The notes under the pieces were generated by a model. The model made no database searches. It saw nothing but the letters and a program-made list of their open reading frames with translations, and had not been told where the DNA came from. 64,000 bases of DNA from Armatimonadota bacterium (GTDB lineage Bacteria; Sysuimicrobiota; Sysuimicrobiia; Sysuimicrobiales; Sysuimicrobiaceae), in assembly GCA_025059775.1 (NCBI GenBank), contig JANXCW010000001.1, forward strand, positions 129,588-193,587. Direction: 5' to 3'. Below, in pieces: positions 8,652-16,581 of the stretch (position 1 is its first letter; every line of letters starts with the position of its first letter). Made by a program: the position numbers and the translations under genes.

Positions 8652-9107
8652 TCACCGCGGCCTGCGCAGACCGCCGAAGAACGCCTGAAGGAGCTGGGCC
8701 GCCTCCTCCGCCAGGACCCCGGGGATGACCTCCACCCGGTGGTTCAGGCGGGGGTCCTCGCAGATGCGGAAGAGGCTCCGCACCGCGCCGCTTTTCGGGC
8801 TCCCCGCGCCGTACACCAGTCGGGCAACGCGGGCCAGGACGATGGCTCCCGCGCACATGGCGCACGGCTCCACGGTGACCGCGAGCGTGCAGCCCTCCAG
8901 CCGCCACGAGCCCAGAAATCTCGCGGCCTCCCGGAGCGCCAGGATCTCCGCGTGGGCCGTGGGGTCCCGCAGACTCTCCCGGCGATCATGGGCCCGGGCA
9001 AGGATGCGGCCATCGCGTGCCACCACGCACCCCACGGGCACCTCCCCGTAGGCGGCCGCCCGCCGAGCCTCCAGGAGGGCCTCCCGCATCAGCGCCTCGT
9101 CCGTCAC
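8652..9107 (-). CDS. tadA: tRNA-specific adenosine deaminase
   Basis: Converts adenosine to inosine at the wobble position (A34) of tRNA-Arg(ACG). Zinc-binding cytidine-deaminase fold: HAE (H52, E54) and PCAMC (C82, C85) are intact, and VPVGCVV and the C-terminal FFGGLR are typical. The length is 151 residues. I chose the GTG at 9107 because GGAGGAG lies just upstream; longer readings run into the udg gene. Its start overlaps the udg stop by 4 bp (GTGA), so the two are translationally coupled. Confidence 0.93.
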   Translation of the reverse strand: MTDEALMREALLEARRAAAYGEVPVGCVVARDGRILARAHDRRESLRDPTAHAEILALREAARFLGSWRLEGCTLAVTVEPCAMCAGAIVLARVARLVYGAGSPKSGAVRSLFRICEDPRLNHRVEVIPGVLAEEAAQLLQAFFGGLRRPR

Positions 9108-9823
9108 GTCTCCTCCACCAGGGCGCGGGCTTGGGCAAAGATCCCATCCAGCATCCGCTCCGTAAGCCGGCCCGTGTTGGTGTTCTGCCGGCTCGGATGA
9201 TAGGTACACAGCACCGCGGGCACGGGCCGGCCCAGAACCTCTCCCCCGAACCGGTAGAGGGCGCCGTGGGCGAACTGAGGCCGCGGGCGGGGGAGAGAAA
9301 CCCCCAACCGGCCGTACAGGCGCAGAACGGTCCAGAAGGCCACCTGCCCCAGGGCTACCACCACCCGAACCCGTGGCAGCAGCCGAAACTCCCGCTCGAA
9401 AAAGGGAAAACATCTGTCGAACTCCTCCGGGAGTGGCCGGTTCCGGGGCGGTGCGCACCGTACCGCGGCGGTGAGGTAGGCGTCCCGGAGGCGCAGCCCG
9501 TCCTGGCGATGAAGGCTATGGGGCTGGTTCGCGAACCCCGCCCGGTACAGGGCCCGCAGAAGCCAAACGGAAGCCCCGTTGGGCAGATCCCCCGTGAACA
9601 TCCTCCCTGTCCGATTGGCGCCGTGGGCCGCGGGTGCAAGTCCCACCACCAGCAGCCGCGCCCGGGGGTCCCCGAACCCGGGAACCGGCCTCGCCCAGTA
9701 CGTCCATCCCGGATAGGCCCTCGGGCCGTGGGCCACCGCCTCCCGGTGGGCCACGAGGCGCGGGCACCGGCAGCAGGCGACGATCTCCTCTGCCAGGCGT
9801 TCCAGGGAATCCACGGGATCCAT
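9104..9823 (-). CDS. udg: Family 5 uracil-DNA glycosylase (UDGb type, Fe-S)
   Basis: Base-excision repair glycosylase. Seen: Cys-rich N-terminus (C17, C18, C20) that with later Cys (VRCAPP) would bind a 4Fe-4S cluster, motif A GLAPAAHGANRTGRMFTGD, which marks family 5 (UDGb) rather than family 4 (GEAPG), and the DNA-binding motif HPSRQNTNTG. The length of 239 residues fits. The ATG at 9823 (MDPVDSLERL) is preferred over longer readings. UDGb enzymes remove uracil and other deaminated bases and are common in thermophiles and GC-rich bacteria. It forms an operon with tadA. Confidence 0.9.
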   Translation of the reverse strand: MDPVDSLERLAEEIVACCRCPRLVAHREAVAHGPRAYPGWTYWARPVPGFGDPRARLLVVGLAPAAHGANRTGRMFTGDLPNGASVWLLRALYRAGFANQPHSLHRQDGLRLRDAYLTAAVRCAPPRNRPLPEEFDRCFPFFEREFRLLPRVRVVVALGQVAFWTVLRLYGRLGVSLPRPRPQFAHGALYRFGGEVLGRPVPAVLCTYHPSRQNTNTGRLTERMLDGIFAQARALVEET

Positions 9824-9895
9824 GGTAGCGCCCCGCCTTCCGGACGAGGAGGAGAGCGCCTGAGGACGGGGAAAACCTGAGGGGAGGTGGTCGGG

Positions 9896-11851
9896 TTGGG
9901 GACTTCCGTGCTGGGACGGGAGATCGTCTGGCGGCCCACCCAGGAGGTGGTGGAGCGGAGCCGCCTCCACCGGTTCCTACAGGCGCACGGGTTCACCAGC
10001 TACGAGGAACTCTACCGACGGAGCATCGAGGACCTCACGTGGTTCTGGAATGCGGCGCTGGCGGAGATGCGCGTGGAGTGGTACCAACCCTACGCGGAGG
10101 TGCTGGACACCTCCCGGGGGATTGCGTGGCCCCGCTGGTTCGTAGCGGGCAAGCTGAACCTGGTGCACAACTGCGTGGACAAGCATCGCGCCAGCCCCCT
10201 CGCGGGGAAGATCGCCCTGCGGTGGGAAGGTGAGGGCGGGGAGGTCCGAACCCTCACCTATCGGGAGCTCTACAGGGAGGTGTGCCGGGCGGGCTGGGCC
10301 CTGCGGCAGCTGGGCGTGGGTCGGGGCGACCGGGTGGCCCTCTACCTCCCCATGATCCCGGAGGTGGCGGTGGTCGCTCTGGCGTGCGCGAAGATCGGCG
10401 CGGTCTTTACCCCGATCTTCTCCGGATTCGGATCGGAGGCTCTGGCGGCCCGGATCCAGGACTGCGAGGCGAAGGTCCTCGTCACCGCGGATGGTTTCCT
10501 CCGGCGAGGCCAGCGGGTTCGGATGCTGCCGGTGGCGGACGAGGCCGCGCGGCGGTGCCCGAGCGTGCAGCATCTTCTCGTGGTCCGGCGCCTCGGCGAG
10601 GCGGAGGGATGGCAGACGGGCCGGGACGTGTGGTGGCACGAGGCCACCTCCGACGCACCCGAGGACGTCCCCACGGAGATCATGGACAGCGAGGATCCCT
10701 TCATGATCATCTACACCTCGGGCACCACGGGCCGCCCCAAGGGGACCGTGCACGTGCACGCGGGCTTCCCCATCAAGGCGGCTCAGGACATGGCCTTTCA
10801 CTTCGATGTCCAGGAAGACGATGTGATGTTCTGGCTCACGGACATGGGGTGGATGATGGGGCCGTGGGAGGTCTTTGGGATCCTCTCCCTCGGCGCCACC
10901 TTGGTGCTCTACGAAGGGGCGGTGGACCACCCCCATCCGGGTCGGCTGTGGGAGATCGTGGATCGGCACCGGGTGAGCATCCTGGGGTTGGCCCCCACCG
11001 CGGTGCGGGCCCTCCTGCGGTACGGCGAGGAACCCGTGCGCAAAGCGGATCTCGGTTCCCTGCGGATCCTGGGCTCCACCGGGGAGCCGTGGAACCCGGA
11101 GCCGTACCTCTGGTACTTCCACCACGTGGGAAGAGGCCGCTGTCCCATCATCAACTACTCGGGAGGGACCGAGGTCTCGGGAGGGATCGTGGCGGGCACG
11201 GTGATCCACCCGTGCCGGCCATGCGCGTTCACCGGACCGTGTCTGGGGATCGCCGCGGACATCTATGACCCGGAGGGCCGTCCCGTGGGCCCGGGGGAGG
11301 TTGGGGAACTGGTGGTCACCAAGCCCTGGCCCGGGATGACCCGGGGGTTTTGGCGGGACCCCCAGCGGTACCTGGAGACCTACTGGTCCCGGTGGCCCGG
11401 AGTATGGGTGCATGGGGACTGGGCGGTGCGGGACGTGGATGGGTTCTGGTACATCCTGGGGCGATCCGACGACACCATCAAGGTGGCCGGGAAGAGGGTG
11501 GGCCCCGCGGAGGTGGAATCCGCCCTCACCGCGCACCCTGCGGTGAGCGAGGCCGCGGCCATCGGGGTACCGCATCCGCTCAAGGGCGAGGCGGTGGTTT
11601 GCTTCGTGGTCCTTCGGCCCGGGTACGAACCCACGGACCCGCTGCGGGAGGAGCTGCGGAGGGAGGTGGCGGACCGACTCGGGAAAGCGCTCATCCCCGA
11701 AGAGATTCGGTTCGCGCGGGAACTCCCCAGAACCCGCAACGCCAAGATCATGCGGCGGGTGATCCGGGCCGCCTACCTGGGACAGGATCCAGGAGATCTC
11801 TCGGGCCTGGAGAACCCGCAGGCGGTGGAGGAGATCCGGCAGGCCCGCTAG
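9896..11851 (+). CDS. AMP-forming acyl-CoA synthetase (acetyl/propionyl-CoA synthetase-like)
   Basis: Activates a short carboxylate to an acyl-AMP and then acyl-CoA. Domains in order: an ACAS-type N-terminal cap (about 30-95), the AMP-binding domain with YTSGTTGRPKG (P-loop, about 277-287) and STGEPWNPE, GGTEVSGG, and the C-terminal lid with GRSDDTIKVAGKRVGP and the catalytic Lys in NAKIMRR near residue 617. The length of 651 residues matches acetyl-CoA synthetases. GGGGAGG at 9881-9887 sits 8 nt before TTG 9896; GTG 9887 overlaps that Shine-Dalgarno and GTG 9908 is also possible. The substrate could be acetate or propionate; a methylcitrate cluster at 47-51 kb makes propionate attractive. 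AcuC at 2-3 kb could regulate it. Confidence 0.85.
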   Translation: MGTSVLGREIVWRPTQEVVERSRLHRFLQAHGFTSYEELYRRSIEDLTWFWNAALAEMRVEWYQPYAEVLDTSRGIAWPRWFVAGKLNLVHNCVDKHRASPLAGKIALRWEGEGGEVRTLTYRELYREVCRAGWALRQLGVGRGDRVALYLPMIPEVAVVALACAKIGAVFTPIFSGFGSEALAARIQDCEAKVLVTADGFLRRGQRVRMLPVADEAARRCPSVQHLLVVRRLGEAEGWQTGRDVWWHEATSDAPEDVPTEIMDSEDPFMIIYTSGTTGRPKGTVHVHAGFPIKAAQDMAFHFDVQEDDVMFWLTDMGWMMGPWEVFGILSLGATLVLYEGAVDHPHPGRLWEIVDRHRVSILGLAPTAVRALLRYGEEPVRKADLGSLRILGSTGEPWNPEPYLWYFHHVGRGRCPIINYSGGTEVSGGIVAGTVIHPCRPCAFTGPCLGIAADIYDPEGRPVGPGEVGELVVTKPWPGMTRGFWRDPQRYLETYWSRWPGVWVHGDWAVRDVDGFWYILGRSDDTIKVAGKRVGPAEVESALTAHPAVSEAAAIGVPHPLKGEAVVCFVVLRPGYEPTDPLREELRREVADRLGKALIPEEIRFARELPRTRNAKIMRRVIRAAYLGQDPGDLSGLENPQAVEEIRQAR

Positions 11852-11853
11852 GC

Positions 11854-12750
11854 CTATACGGCTTGCCGGAGGGTCCGCTCTGCCGCCAGCAGAGGATCCT
11901 CCTCTCCCTCCGAGGTCGCCCACCCCACCTGCAGCGAGACCCGGAGATCCGGGTGCTCCGGGAGCCGCAGGTGGGAGGCGGCCAGGCGGATCTGATCCGC
12001 GACCCGCTCGGTCCGCTCCCGGGTGGTGCCCGGGAGCAGCAGGACAAACCGATCCCGCTCCAGACGGGCCACGGTGTCCGTCTTGCGGACGTGCTCCCGC
12101 AAGAGCCGGGCCACCTCCTGCACCAGCCTGTCGCCCAAGCGGGCCCCGTAGGCCGCGTAGATTCCCGCCAGGTTGCGAAGATCCACCCGGATCACCCCAA
12201 GCCGCTCCCCGAACCGCCGGCTGCGGGCCACGGCGGAGCGGTAGACCTGCTGGAATGCCTCGGCGGTCAGCAGGCCCGTGAGGAAATCCCGCTGGGCCTG
12301 CGGAGACGTTCCGGTTTCCCAGAGGAGGCGGTGACGGGCAAGGGCATGGTTCAGAAGGAGCAGAACCTCCGCGGTGGGTTGATCCGCAGGCAGGTAGTCA
12401 TCCGCACCGGTCCGAAGCGCCTCCGCGAGGAGATCCCGCTGGCCCTCCTCCCCCACCACCAGGATGGGTGTGCCGCGGTAGGCGCGGAGGGTGGCCACAA
12501 GATCGGAAGGGCGGACAGCGAGCCCTCCCACGGTGATCAGGATGAGCTCGTAGTCCTCGAAGCGTACCAGCTCCAGGGCTTCCTCCACATCCGCCGTGGT
12601 CCGCAGGGTCCAGAGGGTACCCAGCGCCTCCTCCCACCCTGGGGGTAGCGCGTGGCCGATCACCAGGACGTGCCGCCTCTCGCCCGGCGGGGAGACGGAG
12701 AGGCGGGGAGGATGTAGGAGTTTGCTCAGCTTTCTCGTCCACCGATCCAT
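11854..12750 (-). CDS. Degenerate receiver plus degenerate GGDEF-domain protein
   Basis: Two-domain signalling-like protein. Residues about 25-135 resemble a receiver domain but lack the usual phospho-Asp context. Residues about 150-290 align with a GGDEF domain: RDFLTGL at the entry, a DxR instead of the metal-binding DxD region, and LERDRFVLLLP where an active enzyme has GGDEF. The substituted signature and missing second acidic residue argue that it cannot make cyclic di-GMP and is instead a sensor or scaffold. No EAL or PilZ protein is near. It is followed by a SPOR-like envelope protein reading in the same direction. The start is ATG. Confidence 0.72.
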   Translation of the reverse strand: MDRWTRKLSKLLHPPRLSVSPPGERRHVLVIGHALPPGWEEALGTLWTLRTTADVEEALELVRFEDYELILITVGGLAVRPSDLVATLRAYRGTPILVVGEEGQRDLLAEALRTGADDYLPADQPTAEVLLLLNHALARHRLLWETGTSPQAQRDFLTGLLTAEAFQQVYRSAVARSRRFGERLGVIRVDLRNLAGIYAAYGARLGDRLVQEVARLLREHVRKTDTVARLERDRFVLLLPGTTRERTERVADQIRLAASHLRLPEHPDLRVSLQVGWATSEGEEDPLLAAERTLRQAV

Positions 12751-12765
12751 TCTGAGATCCCCCGG

Positions 12766-13329
12766 CTAGGGCTCCGGTAGGAGCCGTACCTCGAACCCGT
12801 CCGCCCGTACCCGCCGCGCCACCTCCCCGGCCACGCGCTCCGGCACGTGGTGCACCACCAGGGTGTAGACCTGCACGGTCAGGGGATCCACCACCGCCAC
12901 AAACCCGTACCGCTGCACCTGTCGGCGCCTCATCTCGGCCTCAGGAGCCGTGCGGAAGGTGCCGGACCGGACCCGGTAGACGGCCCCCGCCCGCACCACC
13001 TCGGAGGGGATCCCGAGGGAACTCAGCAGCACCGCCCGCTGCTCCGCCGCGGACCGGGAGGGAAGGGGGACGGAGAGAACGTGGTACCCGGCTACCCGTG
13101 TCCGCACTCCCACCCGTCCCACAATCCCGTAGGCGCGGCGCAACAGGTCCGCGAAGGCCTCCACCCGGGAGAGGTCGGGGACAGGACCGAACAGGATCCG
13201 GTAATACCGCGGCGCGGGCATCCCCCCAGGGACGGTGGCCTGCGCACGGATGAGCGGGATCCGCACCGTATCGCCGGAAATTGGGATCCACGAAACGAAG
13301 AGCAAGATCGCGGCCACCCACACCGCCAC
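12766..13329 (-). CDS. Exported SPOR-like protein
   Basis: A 187-residue protein with an N-terminal signal or anchor segment (residues about 1-20) followed by two stretches that look like SPOR repeats: YYRILFGPVPDLSRVEAFADLL and AVYRVRSGTFRTAPEAEM. SPOR domains bind denuded peptidoglycan at division sites. The call rests on pattern only; the repeats are diverged. The GTG start follows an AT-rich upstream stretch with a direct repeat ACGGTTTTA (about 13344-13361). Its neighbours are a GGDEF-like protein downstream and a divergent anchored Pro-rich protein, so an envelope role is reasonable. Confidence 0.5.
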   Translation of the reverse strand: MAVWVAAILLFVSWIPISGDTVRIPLIRAQATVPGGMPAPRYYRILFGPVPDLSRVEAFADLLRRAYGIVGRVGVRTRVAGYHVLSVPLPSRSAAEQRAVLLSSLGIPSEVVRAGAVYRVRSGTFRTAPEAEMRRRQVQRYGFVAVVDPLTVQVYTLVVHHVPERVAGEVARRVRADGFEVRLLPEP

Positions 13330-13419
13330 GGGCTTCTCCGGACGGTTTTAACGGTTTTATTCGCTCCGGGCGCGGCCACCCCCTCTTCCGGGAGTTCACA
13401 TGCCCGTGACGGGAAAGGG

Positions 13420-13428
13420 TGGTACACT
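13420..13428 (+). promoter_or_regulatory. Extended -10 element upstream of the anchored Pro-rich gene
   Basis: TGGTACACT is identical to the box before rpe. The -10 hexamer is TACACT at 13423-13428. The predicted leader to ATG 13458 is about 23 nt and carries GGAGG. No good -35 is visible at 16-18 nt. Confidence 0.4.
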
Positions 13429-13457
13429 GAGCGTGCAGGCCTGTGCGGAGGCGGAGT

Positions 13458-13850
13458 ATGCAGACCCGGGCAAAGGTGTGGATGGCGGTAGGGGGAGGCC
13501 TTGTGTTTGCGGTCGGGGTCCTCGTGGGAGCTTTGTGGGCCCGGATGGGTACCCCACCGGCGATGGTCCCCGCCTCCCTCGTCCAGGCCCCCATGCTCCA
13601 GGAGCTCGTCCCCATCCCCGGCCCGGGCCGCCAGCTCCCCGGTCAGCAGCCCCAGCCGGGTCAGGGCTCCCAGGAGTGCGAGACGAAGGTCTATCTCTTC
13701 TACAACGGCCGGTTCTACGAGATGCGGCCCGGCCCCGGGTGGGACCGCAACGGGCTTCCCTCCGGGCCTCAGGAGTTTTACCCCCTGCAGCCCGCACCCG
13801 GCCCAGGTCCCCTCACGCCCCGCCCCCCCGTACCGGGGCAGCGCTTTTAG
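13458..13850 (+). CDS. Small membrane-anchored Pro/Gly/Gln-rich protein
   Basis: I do not recognise a family. The 130-residue product has one N-terminal transmembrane segment (about residues 8-30), then a Pro/Gln/Gly-rich outside segment, one Cys, a short aromatic patch (KVYLFYNGRFYEM) and a Pro-rich tail. The ATG at 13458 is preferred because GGAGG at 13447-13451 precedes it by 6 nt; the GTG at 13443 overlaps that site. The neighbouring M23 peptidase downstream suggests an envelope function. A hairpin lies between the two genes. Confidence 0.6.
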   Translation: MQTRAKVWMAVGGGLVFAVGVLVGALWARMGTPPAMVPASLVQAPMLQELVPIPGPGRQLPGQQPQPGQGSQECETKVYLFYNGRFYEMRPGPGWDRNGLPSGPQEFYPLQPAPGPGPLTPRPPVPGQRF

Positions 13851-13855
13851 GCCCT

Positions 13856-13881
13856 GGCATGGAAGTTGCTTGAGCCATGCC
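13856..13881 (+). other. Intergenic hairpin
   Basis: GGCATGG (13856-13862) pairs with CCATGCC (13875-13881) across a 12-nt loop just after the stop of the Pro-rich gene. No T-run follows, so it could be a weak terminator or mRNA-stabilising element, or be fortuitous. Confidence 0.25.
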
Positions 13882-13909
13882 CTGACACCCGTTCCATGCG
13901 GGAAGGGCC

Positions 13910-14368
13910 ATGCGGTTCTGGGTAGGCCGAACGACTTTGGGATGCGTGCTCCTGGCGCTCCTCGCCTCGCAGGCGTCCGGGCAGTCCCTGTGGCTTCCGG
14001 TGGTCGGCACCATCGCCTCCGGCTACGGCTGGCGCACAGACCCCTTCGGGGAAGGGTGGAAGGTCCACTGGGGGCTGGACATCGCGGCCCCGGAAGGCGC
14101 TCCCGTGGCCGCGCGGGCGGAGGGAACCGTGGTGTTCGCTGGGTGGGCAGGGGCGTACGGGCTAGTGGTGGTGCTGGCCCACGGACAGGACTGGCACACC
14201 CTCTACGCCCACCTCAGAACTCTCCACGTGCGGCCCGGCGACCGCGTGCGGGGCGGGGCCATCCTCGGAGAGGTGGGTTCCACGGGCCGGAGCACCGGTC
14301 CTCACCTGCACTTCGAGGTGCGTTACCGGGGATTCCCCGTGGACCCACTTCCTTACCTGCGACGCTAG
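13910..14368 (+). CDS. M23 (LytM) family metallopeptidase
   Basis: Secreted peptidoglycan endopeptidase of the lysostaphin fold. Seen: signal peptide (about residues 1-24), zinc-site HWGLD (H53, D57), H101 and HLHFE (H132, H134), all intact. The 152-residue length means it is a bare catalytic domain without LysM or coiled coils. The ATG follows GGAAGGG. It probably cleaves cell-wall cross-links during growth. The last 4 bp overlap the convergent UroD-family gene. Confidence 0.88.
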   Translation: MRFWVGRTTLGCVLLALLASQASGQSLWLPVVGTIASGYGWRTDPFGEGWKVHWGLDIAAPEGAPVAARAEGTVVFAGWAGAYGLVVVLAHGQDWHTLYAHLRTLHVRPGDRVRGGAILGEVGSTGRSTGPHLHFEVRYRGFPVDPLPYLRR

Positions 14369-15348
14369 GACCCCCTGGCTCGAACTGCCTGAACCACGGC
14401 CTGGAGGTTGGCCTCCGGAGCATCCACGGGGATCACGCATCCAGGGGCCACCACATGGCCGATCCCGCCCGTCTGGGAGAGGGCATCCCGAACCTCCGCC
14501 GCGATCTCCTCCGGGGAACGGTCCGCAAAGGACCGCTCATCAATCCCGCCCACGAGACCGAGCGTGGTACGGCTCCGAGCCTCCTGGAGGGAGGGAGGCG
14601 TGCGGCGGTCGTGCCAGTTGATCGCGTGCACGGGGTAGTCCGCGAGGAGATCGAAGTATACCCCCTCCCCGTGCAGGTGCAGGATCAGGATCTCCGCGGA
14701 GGCTGTGGCTTCCAGTACCCGCAGATCGTAGGGCCGGCCGAAGACCTCGTACTCCTCCTGGGAGACCGCTTCTGCGCAGGCCATCTGGGTGGCAAAGAAA
14801 ATCCCGTCGGCACCGGCTGCAAGGCACTCCGCGGCGAACCGGGCGGTGACGTCCGCGATGATCTCCAGGCCCACGTGCAGGGCGTCTGGGTCCTCCCGGA
14901 GGTAGCGCACCACTGCTTGGTTTCCCGACAGGGTGCGGGCCACCGTGAGGGGGCTAAAGACCGTGGCCAGCACGGGCACTTCCCGGTCCACCGCCTCCCG
15001 AATGTGCTTCAAGGCCCGCAGCTCCCGGCCGTAGGCACCCGCGGTCACGTCCAGGGACCGCAGGTGCCGCCAGTCCGCGGCCTTCTGGATGGGGCGGTCA
15101 AGGTAGGTGCGCACGCCCTCCCGGTTGGGCCGGTAGGCCGCCCGCAGCCCCCAGTCCTCCCCGTAATAGCCGCTTGCGGGGGTGACCTTCAGGAGGTCAA
15201 ACCGGAACCGCTCCCAGAACGCCACATGGGCCCGCGCGAGGGACTCCGCCCGCTGGTCCTCGCCGGGAAAGTGCCGCCACAGGGCCACGGGCGGAGGATC
15301 CACCCGTTGCCTCCGGAGCGCGGCAAGCACCCGTTCCCGTGGACGCAT
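14365..15348 (-). CDS. Uroporphyrinogen decarboxylase (UroD)-family protein
   Basis: TIM-barrel protein of the UroD/MtaA superfamily. Seen: MRPRERVLAALRRQ at the N-terminus, DLLKVTP, a GADGIFFATQ strand, ILHLHGEG, and a C-terminal GGIDE followed by an HVVAPGCVIPVDAP loop, as in UroD-like methyltransferases. It lies away from any haem genes and lacks the Arg-rich N-terminal region of HemE, so a role in methyl transfer or demethylation is more likely than haem synthesis. I chose ATG 15348 (327 residues); an ATG at 15363 is possible and neither has a good Shine-Dalgarno. The upstream region is shared divergently with the iron-type binding protein. Confidence 0.7.
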   Translation of the reverse strand: MRPRERVLAALRRQRVDPPPVALWRHFPGEDQRAESLARAHVAFWERFRFDLLKVTPASGYYGEDWGLRAAYRPNREGVRTYLDRPIQKAADWRHLRSLDVTAGAYGRELRALKHIREAVDREVPVLATVFSPLTVARTLSGNQAVVRYLREDPDALHVGLEIIADVTARFAAECLAAGADGIFFATQMACAEAVSQEEYEVFGRPYDLRVLEATASAEILILHLHGEGVYFDLLADYPVHAINWHDRRTPPSLQEARSRTTLGLVGGIDERSFADRSPEEIAAEVRDALSQTGGIGHVVAPGCVIPVDAPEANLQAVVQAVRARGS

Positions 15349-15424
15349 GGTACAAAAAACCATAATTAAACCCGATGGGGGATTCCTCCTCCCCGTTGAT
15401 GTCCGAGGCCCGAGATTGTACAGT

Positions 15425-15437
15425 CAAAGCACCTTTG
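15425..15437. promoter_or_regulatory. Small perfect inverted repeat (possible operator)
   Basis: CAAAG-CAC-CTTTG is a perfect 5-3-5 palindrome in the divergent gap between the UroD-family gene and the ABC binding protein, next to TTGTACA. It could be a repressor site but is short. Confidence 0.3.
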
Positions 15438-15465
15438 TGCGGAAGATCTGCTGAGGGGGTGTGCC

Positions 15466-16545
15466 ATGCAGGGGCGGGCAGAGGTCAGACTTCGCCTCGC
15501 CGGGTTCGTGCTGGTCGGGGCGGTGGTGGCCTATGGGATCCTCGGAGGGCTCGCATGGGCTGCACCCGCAGACCGGGCTATGGAGTGGACGCGGGTGGTG
15601 GAGGCGGCCAAGCGGGAGGGTCGCCTCGTGGTGTACGACGCGTTCGGGGGCGCGGTCCCCACGGTGCAGTACGCCGCGGAGCGGTTCGAGGCCACCTACG
15701 GGATCAAGGTGGAGGTGGCCGTCATGCGGGCGAGCGAGTCCATCGAGCGTATCCGGGTGGAGCAGCGGGCAGGGCGTCCCCTCGCGGATCTGGTGACGGT
15801 GGGGCCCTCCACGGTGCGGCCGATGATGGAGGAGGGGGTACTCCGCCCCGTCGAGTTCCTCCCCAGCGCCGTCCGCGTCTCCCCGCAGCTGCGGGCGAAG
15901 ATGGAGGAGTGGGGGCTGGGGCAGCACACGCTCACCACCCTGGTGCAGCTCTATGGGATCCTGATCAACACGAACCTCGTGCGGCCCGAGGCGGAACCCC
16001 GGAGCTGGATGGACCTGCTGGACTCCCGATGGCGGGGGCAGATGATCATGGATGACCCGCGGGCTCCCGGGGGAGGATACGTGTTCTTCGCCGCAGCCTA
16101 CAAGCAGCTGGGCCGCCGCTATCAGGAGGCCCTGGCGGAACAGAGACCCTTCCTCACCCGGGCCATCGCGGACGCGGCCACCCGGGTGGCCCGAGGGGAG
16201 TTTGCGGCCATGGTCCCCTTCGCCCTCGGACTCTATCCCCGGGTCCGGGGCGGTCCCGTGAAGCTCCTCATCCCGCGGGAAGGAGCACCGTACGTCCATC
16301 TTGGCTTCTCCTTCCCGGCCCGCAGCCCACATCCCAATGCGGCGCGGCTATTCGCGGAGTTCTTCCTCTCCCGGGAGATCCAGCTGCGCCTTACGCAGGA
16401 CTACATCCTCCCCGCGGTGGCAGGGCTCGGCGCGCAGGCCGCGGAGGAGGTCCGGCCGTACCTCCGAGCCCGGCTGTGGGACACCATCGACGATCCCAGG
16501 CGGGACCCGGAGTGGCTGCGGCGGGCCGCGGAGATCTATCGGTAG
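15466..16545 (+). CDS. ABC transporter substrate-binding protein, iron(III)-type
   Basis: Family 1 extracellular binding protein resembling ferric-iron (FbpA/AfuA/FutA) receptors. Seen: signal segment (about residues 8-32), EGRLVVYDAFGG, RFEATYGIKVEV, ADLVTVG, a YGILINTNLV hinge and PRSWMDLLDSRWRGQM, all typical of this group. The length is 359 residues. The ATG follows a GGGGGTG Shine-Dalgarno. The permease starts 36 bp after it. No ATPase gene is linked. Substrate specificity (Fe3+, thiamine, phosphonate or similar) cannot be settled from sequence alone; iron-like is the best guess. Confidence 0.8.
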   Translation: MQGRAEVRLRLAGFVLVGAVVAYGILGGLAWAAPADRAMEWTRVVEAAKREGRLVVYDAFGGAVPTVQYAAERFEATYGIKVEVAVMRASESIERIRVEQRAGRPLADLVTVGPSTVRPMMEEGVLRPVEFLPSAVRVSPQLRAKMEEWGLGQHTLTTLVQLYGILINTNLVRPEAEPRSWMDLLDSRWRGQMIMDDPRAPGGGYVFFAAAYKQLGRRYQEALAEQRPFLTRAIADAATRVARGEFAAMVPFALGLYPRVRGGPVKLLIPREGAPYVHLGFSFPARSPHPNAARLFAEFFLSREIQLRLTQDYILPAVAGLGAQAAEEVRPYLRARLWDTIDDPRRDPEWLRRAAEIYR

Positions 16546-16581
16546 GGTCCGGCCCCGTGACGCGGTCCTGAGGGGGGTTCG

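Noticed and set aside
9977-11923. Long minus-strand open frame (648 codons) opposite the acyl-CoA synthetase
   Set aside because: The plus-strand gene is an unmistakable family member; the antisense product has His/Pro/Gly-rich noise composition.
13501-15369. 622-codon plus-strand frame across the M23 and UroD-family genes
   Set aside because: It covers two well-supported genes in other frames and matches no family.
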